From Chloroflexota bacterium (lineage in GTDB: Bacteria; Chloroflexota; Anaerolineae; Aggregatilineales; Phototrophicaceae), in the NCBI GenBank assembly GCA_011523615.1, contig WTGJ01000027.1, positions 852,270 to 916,269 of the forward strand: DNA of 64,000 nucleotides, in the 5' to 3' direction. A program made the position numbers and the translations under genes. Shown piece by piece: positions 34,418 to 41,368 of the stretch (positions are counted from its first letter, which is position 1; each line of letters begins with the position of its first letter). The notes under the pieces are model-generated. The model did not search any database. It was not told where the DNA came from and saw only the letters and a program-made list of their open reading frames with translations.

Positions 34418-35638
34418 CTACACTTCCATTTCTGCCATCGCCTCTTGCAACTGCTGAAAGGCCGATGTCTCCTGGTCCTGCAAGGCGAGCACCGCTTCAC
34501 GCATCCCGAGCCGCCAGCTTCGTTCCTCGCTCTCCGAAAAAGCCAACGTTTCATCAGCCTCCACGCGGAGCGCTTCGAGCTGTGCATTGATTTTCTTTCG
34601 TTCCTCGGTCGAAGCCGAGCCACGTTCACGAAACAGGCCTTCACGTTCATCCATCAACTGTCGTGCGCGGAAAAGAGGTGGCAGATCTGCCGAGAGCATC
34701 TCATCATACAACGCTTCCCAACGCCGCTCTGCCTGGCGGAATGCCGGCGCCACCGACCGCAAAGCATCCTGTTCCAGAATCGCCGCCGCTTCCACCAAGA
34801 AATCGGCATAACGACCCCGGGCGCCCTTACCCCCCGTGCCAAAATGATGGGTGTAGTGGTAAAAATTCGTGATCAAGGCAAACCTTTCACTGCCCTGAGT
34901 GAACTGCCGTTTCCAGCCAGTTTTGCTTCGCTCGTCTGCGAGGGCATCCGCCCAGCGAGTATATGCAGCCAGACCGTATTTGCCCCGCATGGGTTTCCTC
35001 GGTGGTTCACCCGTCGCGTGGTCCAGGCATTGCTGAATCCCGGCATGGATCGCCGCGGGCAATCGCTGCCACTGGATCTTACCCAGGGTCATGACTCGCT
35101 GGCGCTCCTTGCGGATCCGCTGGCGCGCTGCGTCCAATTGATGCGCGGGAATTTCTATCGGCACGTGCGCCCGATCGACGATGCTCGCTTCATCGGCGGC
35201 TTCATCGTAGCGGGTGACCAGGATGGGGATGACGAACCAGTTTTCCTCCCCCCACTGCGCGTCTCCATAACCCAGCGAGAAAGCATCCGCCCAAACCAGC
35301 GGCGCTTTCCCATTCGCCAGGGCTTGTGTCAAATTGAGGCGCGCTTTTTCCACCGAATGGGTCCGCTGATTCTTGGCTTCGATCTGGAGCCGTTCCAAGG
35401 CATTCGTCAAGGGATCGAAACTCTGGACGGTGAGGAAATTGAATAGCGGCGGATAACCCTGATACTGAAAGATGAAATATCCGGCGACGATGCCACCGGC
35501 GATCCCGAGCAAAAGCGCTTCACTGGGTGCTTCTCCGTTGTGTGGCAGGCGTTCCCCTTGATGGGCCAGGACGTTGCGCAACGCAGCCAATTCCCAGTGA
35601 TCCCCCCCGTATTCCGCGTAGTTCTTCAGTTCAACCAT
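34418..35638 (-). CDS. BtrH-like (BtrH_N/DUF4872) protein with altered catalytic positions
   Basis: 406 residues. The first part (about 10-190) matches the pattern of BtrH N-terminal domains: GGDHWELAALRNVLAHQG, SEALLLGIAGGIVAGYF, KAPLVWADAFSLGY and a VIPILVTRYDEAADEASIVDR block. The rest is helical (DUF4872-like, about 200-400) with a long Glu/Arg-rich end. BtrH transfers an acyl side chain in butirosin synthesis using a papain-like Cys/His pair. Here the Cys expected after the first His is Trp (HW), and the His expected before the VxVxGYD block appears to be Asn or Trp. It may be non-catalytic or work differently. The transcription direction is opposite to both neighbours. Confidence 0.65.
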   Translation of the reverse strand: MVELKNYAEYGGDHWELAALRNVLAHQGERLPHNGEAPSEALLLGIAGGIVAGYFIFQYQGYPPLFNFLTVQSFDPLTNALERLQIEAKNQRTHSVEKARLNLTQALANGKAPLVWADAFSLGYGDAQWGEENWFVIPILVTRYDEAADEASIVDRAHVPIEIPAHQLDAARQRIRKERQRVMTLGKIQWQRLPAAIHAGIQQCLDHATGEPPRKPMRGKYGLAAYTRWADALADERSKTGWKRQFTQGSERFALITNFYHYTHHFGTGGKGARGRYADFLVEAAAILEQDALRSVAPAFRQAERRWEALYDEMLSADLPPLFRARQLMDEREGLFRERGSASTEERKKINAQLEALRVEADETLAFSESEERSWRLGMREAVLALQDQETSAFQQLQEAMAEMEV

Positions 35639-35735
35639 GGTCAGCAGACCCTCCAGTTCAGCTTGGCGATGTTAGCACAAGGACGCCCTCCGTTCACTTG
35701 ACTTTGCTGCCTGTTTCGGGCATCATCTTCGTCGC

Positions 35736-35808
35736 GGGCCTATAGCTCAGCTGGGAGAGCGCTTCAATGGCATTGAAGAGGTCAAGGGTTCGAGTCCCTT
35801 TAGGTCCA
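35736..35808 (+). tRNA. tRNA-Ala (anticodon GGC)
   Basis: A complete cloverleaf of 73 bases: acceptor GGGCCTA/TAGGTCC including the alanine identity pair G3-U70, D arm GCTC/GAGC, anticodon stem CTTCA/TGAAG with loop ATGGCAT (anticodon GGC, reads GCC), T arm AAGGG-TTCGAGT-CCCTT and discriminator A. The 3' CCA is not encoded. It stands alone between the BtrH-like gene and the dipeptidase operon. Confidence 0.97.
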
Positions 35809-35845
35809 ACTTTGCGATCTCAACTTAACGCATTGCCCAACACGT

Positions 35846-35874
35846 TTTTACCATCCACAAACTTGGGTTATCAT
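35846..35874 (+). promoter_or_regulatory. Promoter of the dipeptidase-carbamoyltransferase operon
   Basis: TTTTAC and TATCAT are 17 bases apart, about 40 bases upstream of the GTG at 35916, which has GAGGAGAG in front of it. Confidence 0.5.
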
Positions 35875-35915
35875 CTGGTGTATCGATTTCACGCGGTTGG
35901 ATTGAGGAGAGAAAC

Positions 35916-36980
35916 GTGAACGACTTTCCCATCGTCTTCGATGGGCACAATGATACGCTATTGCGCTACCTGAGGGATGATGACGGTTTCGACTTTTTCG
36001 CACGAAACGAACTGGGGCATCTGGATTTGCCGCGAGCCCGTGAAGGTGGCTTGGGCGGTGGTTTTTTCGCCGTTTTTGTGCCCGCCAACCTGAAACCCCG
36101 CGCCACCGTAAATGAACCGTTCACCAGAGGCAATCCTCCCCCGCAGCGTAGAGGGGAACCGCTGAGCCTGGAATATTCCCAGCGCATGGCCTTTGCCATC
36201 TCCGCCCAACTGTTCCGCATGGAGCGACAATCGGCCGGTGCGTTGCGCATCGCCCGTTGCCTTCGTGATGTGGAGGAAGATCTGGCCAACGGCGTGTTTT
36301 CCGCGATTTTTCATTTGGAAGGGGCAGAACCTCTGGATCCAGAACTGCACGCGCTGGAAATCTACCATGCTGCCGGTTTGCGCTCGCTTGGGATCGTCTG
36401 GAGCCGCAGCAATTGCTTCGCCCATGGCGTTCCGATTGGGATGCACCCTACACCGGATATCGGACCCGGTCTCACCGAAGAAGGCTTTGCCCTGGTGCGT
36501 GCCTGCAACGAGCTGGGCGTCCTGATCGATCTTTCCCACTTGAACGAAGCGGGTTTTTGGGATGTCGCCCGTGTCAGCCAGGCGCCGCTCGTCGCCACTC
36601 ACTCCAATGTGCACGCCCTCTGCCCCAACGCCCGCAACCTGACCGATCGGCAATTGGACGCCATCGCCGCTTCGGATGGCATCGTAGGGCTCAATTTCGC
36701 GGTGAGTTTCCTGCATCCTGAAGGCAGTCACGATACCGCGGCGACTCACCTGGAAACCATGGTTCGCCACATCGACCATCTGGTGGAACGGATCGGGATC
36801 GATCGGGTCGCCTTGGGTTCAGATTATGACGGCACCGATATACCCGATGTGCTGGGTGATGTCAGCGGCTTGCCGAAATTGATGGCGGCTTTAAGAGCCA
36901 GTGGCTATGGTGATGAAGAATTGAAGAAAATTGCGCATGAGAATTGGCTCCGTGTATTGCGCTTGACCTGGAAAAACTAA
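35916..36980 (+). CDS. M19 (renal/membrane dipeptidase family) dipeptidase, copy 1
   Basis: 354 residues. Zinc-site motifs of the family are complete: DGHNDTLLRY (HxD), FHLEGAEPLD (bridging Glu), IDLSHLNEAGFWDV and VATHSNVHALC (His ligands), and GSDYDGTDIPD (catalytic-side Asp). The enzymes cleave dipeptides, including those with D or dehydro residues at the C-side. No signal peptide is seen. GTG is the start, with GAGGAGAG eight bases upstream. Two more M19 genes lie at 36998 and 39949, an unusual triplication. Confidence 0.9.
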   Translation: MNDFPIVFDGHNDTLLRYLRDDDGFDFFARNELGHLDLPRAREGGLGGGFFAVFVPANLKPRATVNEPFTRGNPPPQRRGEPLSLEYSQRMAFAISAQLFRMERQSAGALRIARCLRDVEEDLANGVFSAIFHLEGAEPLDPELHALEIYHAAGLRSLGIVWSRSNCFAHGVPIGMHPTPDIGPGLTEEGFALVRACNELGVLIDLSHLNEAGFWDVARVSQAPLVATHSNVHALCPNARNLTDRQLDAIAASDGIVGLNFAVSFLHPEGSHDTAATHLETMVRHIDHLVERIGIDRVALGSDYDGTDIPDVLGDVSGLPKLMAALRASGYGDEELKKIAHENWLRVLRLTWKN

Positions 36981-36997
36981 CCGTGAAAGGATCTCCT

Positions 36998-38068
36998 ATG
37001 AATGAAAGTCGATTCCGCATCTTTGATGGACACAACGATTCCCTGCTGGACTTTTTTCCACCCTTTGGCGATGGTCAACCCGAAGAATTCTTCGTCGGCA
37101 ACGACCGCTGGCAATTGGACTTACCCAAGGCACGCCGCGGCAACTTCGGCGGTGGCTATTTTGCCGTGTACATCCCCGGTGAAGACTTTGCCGAAATCGC
37201 CGAAGCCATCAAAAGAGGCGATAGTGACGCTCTGGCTGCGATCACTGTGCCCGTGCCCTATGCCGATGCTGCGTACCCGGCGCTGCAATTGATCGCCATC
37301 CTCTTTCGTTTGGAAGAAATCTCTGAAGGCCAATTCAAGATCGTCCGCACGGCGGCGGAAATGGCCCAGTGTTTTGAAAACAACCAGCTCGCTGCCCTAT
37401 TCCACTTCGAAGGTTGCGAAGCCATCGACCCGGACTTGAACGCCCTGGAAGTCTTCTACCAGGCAGGGCTGCGTTCCGTGGGCATCGTCCACAGCCGAAA
37501 CAACCATTTTGGCTATGGGGTGCCGATGGGTTTCGGTGAATCCCCCGACAACGGGCCCGGCCTCACCGATGCGGGCCTGCGGCTCGTCAAGCGTTGCAAT
37601 GAGCTGGGAATTGCCATCGATGTATCGCACTTGAACTACAAAGGCTTTTGGGATGTCGCCAATCATACCGATCATCCGCTGATCGCGACGCATTCCTGTG
37701 CGTACCAGCTTTGCAACTCACCGCGCAATTTGATGGATGACCAATTGGATGCCGTCGCTCAGACCGGTGGGATCGTCGGTGCCAATTTCTTCATCGGCTT
37801 CCTCAATGAAGAAGGCAGCTGGGAAAAGCCTACACCCATTTCCCGTTTGGTAGAACACATCGACTATATGGTCGAACGCATGGGCATCGACCATGTCGGT
37901 TTCGGCTCGGACTATGGCGTCATCCCCGCTCCCGTCGATATGCCGGATATCTCTACCTATCCGCTGCTCATGGCTGCGCTGCGTGAGCGTGGCTATGATG
38001 ATGAAGCGCTCCACAAACTGGCACACGGAAACTGGCTGCGCGTCCTCCGGGCTACCTGGGGCGAATGA
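36998..38068 (+). CDS. M19 dipeptidase, copy 2 (divergent active-site loop)
   Basis: 356 residues. Metal-site motifs are DGHNDSLLDF, FHFEGCEAID, IDVSHLNYKGFWDV and IATHSCAYQLCNSPRN. The last motif, GSDYDG or GSDFDG in the two sister proteins, reads GSDYGV here, so the residue after Tyr is Gly instead of Asp. It also lacks the 20-30 residue loop near residue 60-80 that copy 3 carries. These differences suggest a different substrate range. ATG at 36998 has AAAGGA upstream; it follows copy 1 by 17 bases in the same transcript. Confidence 0.88.
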   Translation: MNESRFRIFDGHNDSLLDFFPPFGDGQPEEFFVGNDRWQLDLPKARRGNFGGGYFAVYIPGEDFAEIAEAIKRGDSDALAAITVPVPYADAAYPALQLIAILFRLEEISEGQFKIVRTAAEMAQCFENNQLAALFHFEGCEAIDPDLNALEVFYQAGLRSVGIVHSRNNHFGYGVPMGFGESPDNGPGLTDAGLRLVKRCNELGIAIDVSHLNYKGFWDVANHTDHPLIATHSCAYQLCNSPRNLMDDQLDAVAQTGGIVGANFFIGFLNEEGSWEKPTPISRLVEHIDYMVERMGIDHVGFGSDYGVIPAPVDMPDISTYPLLMAALRERGYDDEALHKLAHGNWLRVLRATWGE

Positions 38069-38122
38069 GCTTCTCACCGAGTTGAACGCCTGTGTGACGC
38101 CGTCATTCCTGCGGTCGACGCC

Positions 38123-39877
38123 GTGACCGTAATTCTCGGCATCAACACCGATCATGCTTGCTCCGCCGCCGCCCTCGTCATCGACGGCGAAGTGGTGGGT
38201 GCCATCGCGGAAGAGCGACTGAATCGCATCAAGTATTACGCCCGCTTTCCGGCACAGTCGGTCGCCTGCCTGCTGGAGATGGCCCAGCTGAAACCGCAAG
38301 ACATCGACCATATCGCCATCCCACGGAACCGCAGAGCCAATTTCACCGCCAAACTCAGATACCTACTGTCCCACCCGCAACGGGCTCATTCTTTGCTGCA
38401 GACGGGCCGGAAACAATGGCAGCCTTTGGAACTCCGCAAGCAATTGGCCGCTGCCCTCGGGGTATCGTCAGACTCGTTTCGCTTTCGCCAGCACCACATC
38501 GAACACCACCTGGCTCATATCGCGAGCGCGTATTTCTGTTCTCCCTGGGATCATGCGGCGGGCTTCAGCGCGGATGGCGCCGGTGATTTCGTCAGTTGCA
38601 TGCTGGCAGAATGTCATGGGCCACACATCCACGTGAAGAGGCGCATCCATTTGCCTCATTCGCTGGGTTTTTTGTACACGATGATCTGTCAATTCATCGG
38701 CTATACCCAATTCGGTGATGAAGGAAAGGTCATGGGATTGGCCCCTTATGGCAGCGATGAATTCCAAGCGGTATTCGAAGAGTTGATCCAACCTACCGCC
38801 CATGGCTTTCGCCTCAACCCCCACTATCTGAAACCGTTGGGCTCGCAAGCCAACGTGTACATCAACGAAGTGGGGAGCATGGAAGTCGCTCGCTTGTGGT
38901 CTGAGCCATTGCGGGAAATCTTGGGCCCGCCGCGGCTGCCCAAGAGCGAGATCACGAAGCGGGAGAAAGATCTGGCTTACGGCGTCCAGCATGCTTTCGA
39001 AAGAACCTACCTGAAGTTACTCAACGACTTGCACCAACTCGTCCCCCTGGATCGGGTCGCCATCGCCGGTGGCGCCGCCTTAAACAGCGTGGCCAATGGC
39101 ATGATCTTCTCGCAAACGCCGTTCCAGGAGACCTGGATCCAGCCCGCAGCCGGAGATGAGGGATTGGCACTGGGGGCCGCCTTGTATGTGAGTCAATCGG
39201 TCTTGCACGAAGCCCATCGTTTTCAAATGAATGGCGCTTACTTGGGGCCAGAATTCTCCACCGCAGAAATCCGCGCCGCCTTAGAGGCAGCCCAGCTCGA
39301 TCATCGGCAGCTTGACGAAGGGCAACTCAGCGAAGAAACGGTGGATCACTTGGAACAGGGGAAGATCGTGGGTTGGTTCCAGGGGCGCATGGAATGGGGG
39401 CCGCGCGCCCTGGGCAATCGATCCATCCTGGCGCACCCTGGCATCGCCACGATGAAAGACACCCTGAACGCCAGAATCAAACGGAGAGAATGGTTCCGCC
39501 CCTTCGCGCCGGTCGTCCTGCAAGAGAGACAATCAGACATCTTTGAAGAATCGCATCCCTCACCTTACATGCTCCATGTATATCGAATCCGCCAAGAATG
39601 GCGCGAGCGACTGCGTGCCGTGAATCACGTGGATGACACCGGCCGCCTGCAGAGCATTTCGCGGGAGCAAAACCCGAGGTACTATGATCTCATCCAGGCT
39701 TTCGCCGAACGCAGCGGGATCCCCGTCCTCGTCAACACCAGCTTCAACGAGAATGAACCCATCGTCTGTTCACCGGCAGAAGCCATTGCCTGCTTTCAAC
39801 GTACCAAAATGGACGTCCTGGTGTTGGGGGATTGCCTTTGCGTGAAAGACCCAGCCGAGGTACCCGCTTCGACCTGA
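38123..39877 (+). CDS. NodU/TobZ-type O-carbamoyltransferase
   Basis: 584 residues. The N-terminal ASKHA-like part has VILGINTDHACSAAALVIDGEVV, the metal motif HHIEHHLAHIASAYFCSPWDHA and FSADGAGDFVSC. VAIAGGAALNSVANG and DEGLALGAALYV follow. The C-terminal domain has GWFQGRMEWGPRALGNRSILAHP and REWFRPFAPVVL, typical of Carbam_trans_C, and VNTSFNENEPIVCSPAEAI. Such enzymes carbamoylate hydroxyls of Nod factors, tobramycin, novobiocin and similar products. GTG at 38123 has no clear ribosome site. The gene lies between dipeptidase copies 2 and 3, which hints at a small secondary-metabolite or peptide-modification locus. Confidence 0.9.
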   Translation: MTVILGINTDHACSAAALVIDGEVVGAIAEERLNRIKYYARFPAQSVACLLEMAQLKPQDIDHIAIPRNRRANFTAKLRYLLSHPQRAHSLLQTGRKQWQPLELRKQLAAALGVSSDSFRFRQHHIEHHLAHIASAYFCSPWDHAAGFSADGAGDFVSCMLAECHGPHIHVKRRIHLPHSLGFLYTMICQFIGYTQFGDEGKVMGLAPYGSDEFQAVFEELIQPTAHGFRLNPHYLKPLGSQANVYINEVGSMEVARLWSEPLREILGPPRLPKSEITKREKDLAYGVQHAFERTYLKLLNDLHQLVPLDRVAIAGGAALNSVANGMIFSQTPFQETWIQPAAGDEGLALGAALYVSQSVLHEAHRFQMNGAYLGPEFSTAEIRAALEAAQLDHRQLDEGQLSEETVDHLEQGKIVGWFQGRMEWGPRALGNRSILAHPGIATMKDTLNARIKRREWFRPFAPVVLQERQSDIFEESHPSPYMLHVYRIRQEWRERLRAVNHVDDTGRLQSISREQNPRYYDLIQAFAERSGIPVLVNTSFNENEPIVCSPAEAIACFQRTKMDVLVLGDCLCVKDPAEVPAST

Positions 39878-39918
39878 AAGCGATGAACGAATGCTGGAAA
39901 GATGCTCAGTCTATTCGG

Positions 39919-39924
39919 TAAAAT
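39919..39924 (+). promoter_or_regulatory. -10 box before the third dipeptidase gene
   Basis: TAAAAT lies 24 bases before the ATG at 39949, with AGGAG as ribosome site in between. No good -35 is visible. Confidence 0.3.
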
Positions 39925-39948
39925 CAGCGGAATCAGGAGCAGAACGAC

Positions 39949-41076
39949 ATGACCCAAAAACCGTTACCCATCTACGACGGACACAACGACACCATCCTGC
40001 ATTACGCCATACCCCAGGTCGCACCACACTATTCGGAAGCTTTCTCTGAATTTTTCGGCTACCGCGAACTCGTCAACCGCGATTTCTTTCAGCGCAGCGA
40101 ACAGGGCCATATCGATTTGCCACGGGCGAAAGAAGGCGGCCTCGCCGGTGGTTTCTGGGCCATCTCTCCCATCCCCGAAAAAGGGGAGGACAAACAATCC
40201 GTCGCCAGCGTCGGCGCCGGGGAGGATGGTACATTTGATGTGCCTTTGCCCCCCGAAATCCCTCATACTTATGCGACGCGCTTCACCATCGCCGCAACCA
40301 GTGAACTTTTGCGGATGATCGCTGCCTCCGCCGGGCAGGCCCGCCTCGTGACCACGGCCGATGACATTGTGGCGTGCATCGATGAAGAAGTCTTCGCCAT
40401 CCAACTCCATTTCGAGGGTGCAGAAGCCATCGATGAAGACCTCTATGCCCTGGATGTCTGGTATGAAGTGGGCCTCCGTTCTCTGGGCATCGTATGGAGT
40501 CGTTCCAACATTTTCGGGCATGGCGTGCCCTTTCGCTTCCCCTCGTCGCCGGATACCGGGCCGGGCCTCACGGATGCGGGTGAGCGATTGGTCCGACGAT
40601 GCAACCAATTGGGGATTCTCATCGATCTCTCTCACTTGAATGAGAAGGGCTTCTGGGATGTCGCCCGCATCAGCGATGCCCCGCTCGTCGCCACGCATTC
40701 CAACGCCCACGCCATCAACGCCGCCACGCGCAACCTGACCGACAAACAACTCGCCGCGATCGCCGAAACCGATGGCATGGTGGGGGTGAATTTTCACGTC
40801 GGTTTCTTGCGAGAAGACGGCCAGACCGATCCGGATACCTCCCTGGATATCGTCATCCGTCATTTTGATCACTTGATCGAGAAACTGGGCGAAGATCGCG
40901 TCGGCTTCGGCTCCGATTTTGACGGCGCCGTCATGCCCAGGGATCTGGCCGATTGCGCCCATTTGCCCCGTCTTGTGGAAGCGATGCGCGCCGCCGGCTA
41001 TGGCGAGCCACTCCTGCAGAAACTCGCTCATCAAAATTGGCTGCGCGTCCTCCGTTCTTCCTGGAAAGCGACCTGA
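39949..41076 (+). CDS. M19 dipeptidase, copy 3
   Basis: 375 residues. Motifs are YDGHNDTILHY, LHFEGAEAID, IDLSHLNEKGFWDV, VATHSNAHAINAATRN and GSDFDGAVMP, the full zinc-enzyme set. It has an extra segment near residues 65-105 (EKGEDKQSVASVGAG and flanks) compared with copy 2. It is close to copy 1 in the central part (shared RSLGIVWSRSN and PDxGPGLT blocks), so the three copies come from duplication. It is set apart from the carbamoyltransferase by 71 bases and may have its own promoter. The family often acts on D-amino-acid dipeptides. Confidence 0.9.
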   Translation: MTQKPLPIYDGHNDTILHYAIPQVAPHYSEAFSEFFGYRELVNRDFFQRSEQGHIDLPRAKEGGLAGGFWAISPIPEKGEDKQSVASVGAGEDGTFDVPLPPEIPHTYATRFTIAATSELLRMIAASAGQARLVTTADDIVACIDEEVFAIQLHFEGAEAIDEDLYALDVWYEVGLRSLGIVWSRSNIFGHGVPFRFPSSPDTGPGLTDAGERLVRRCNQLGILIDLSHLNEKGFWDVARISDAPLVATHSNAHAINAATRNLTDKQLAAIAETDGMVGVNFHVGFLREDGQTDPDTSLDIVIRHFDHLIEKLGEDRVGFGSDFDGAVMPRDLADCAHLPRLVEAMRAAGYGEPLLQKLAHQNWLRVLRSSWKAT

Positions 41077-41116
41077 CCGCAGCGCTTTCTTCTTTGCACA
41101 ATTGCCCAATTGCAAC

Positions 41117-41145
41117 TTGATTCCGGAAAAGGTTTCGCTTATATT
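41117..41145 (+). promoter_or_regulatory. Promoter of leuS
   Basis: TTGATT and TATATT are exactly 17 bases apart. Transcription would start near 41152, giving a leader of about 217 bases before leuS. Confidence 0.6.
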
Positions 41146-41151
41146 TTCAGC

Positions 41152-41368
41152 GCAAGCGGAGCAAACGGGTCGCATGGATCGCCAAGGACAACATCCACAT
41201 CCACCATCCTCCCCGAGTCCAGGGGTGACTCGCTCTTTACTTGCGTACTCGGGCGGCTGATCACTCAGCGCCTGTCGAAGTTCTCCCTACGCCACAGTCA
41301 TTGCATCGATCCAGCATTCCACAGACCGCAGGCCTCTTCTGCCCATTCCGATACGGGAGCATCTCTTC
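41152..41368 (+). promoter_or_regulatory. Long leuS leader with mutually exclusive hairpins
   Basis: CGAGTC (41214-41219) can pair with GACTCG (41227-41232) around a CAGGGGT loop, or CCCGAGT (41212-41218) can pair with ACTCGGG (41247-41253); the two exclude each other. A further bulged hairpin lies at 41252-41272 (GCTGA-TCAC-TCAGC core). There is no U-run and no canonical T-box sequence. A short ORF at 41174-41260 ends in this region. Confidence 0.35.

Noticed and set aside
34418-41076. Full aminoglycoside (butirosin-like) biosynthesis cluster
   Set aside because: Only BtrH-like, GNAT and carbamoyltransferase genes are present; no 2-deoxystreptamine, sugar aminotransferase or acyl-carrier genes are seen.
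39964-41175. 403-codon minus-strand reading frame opposite dipeptidase copy 3
   Set aside because: It is a shadow of a clearly functional zinc peptidase gene; no family motif is readable in it.
41174-41260. Leucine leader peptide (28-codon ORF) before leuS
   Set aside because: It holds only two Leu codons, has no well-spaced ribosome site, and no attenuator terminator follows.
41152-41368. T-box riboswitch in the leuS leader
   Set aside because: The only similar stretch, AGGGGTGACTCGC, does not match AGGGTGGNACCGCG, and no specifier loop or terminator with U-run is seen.
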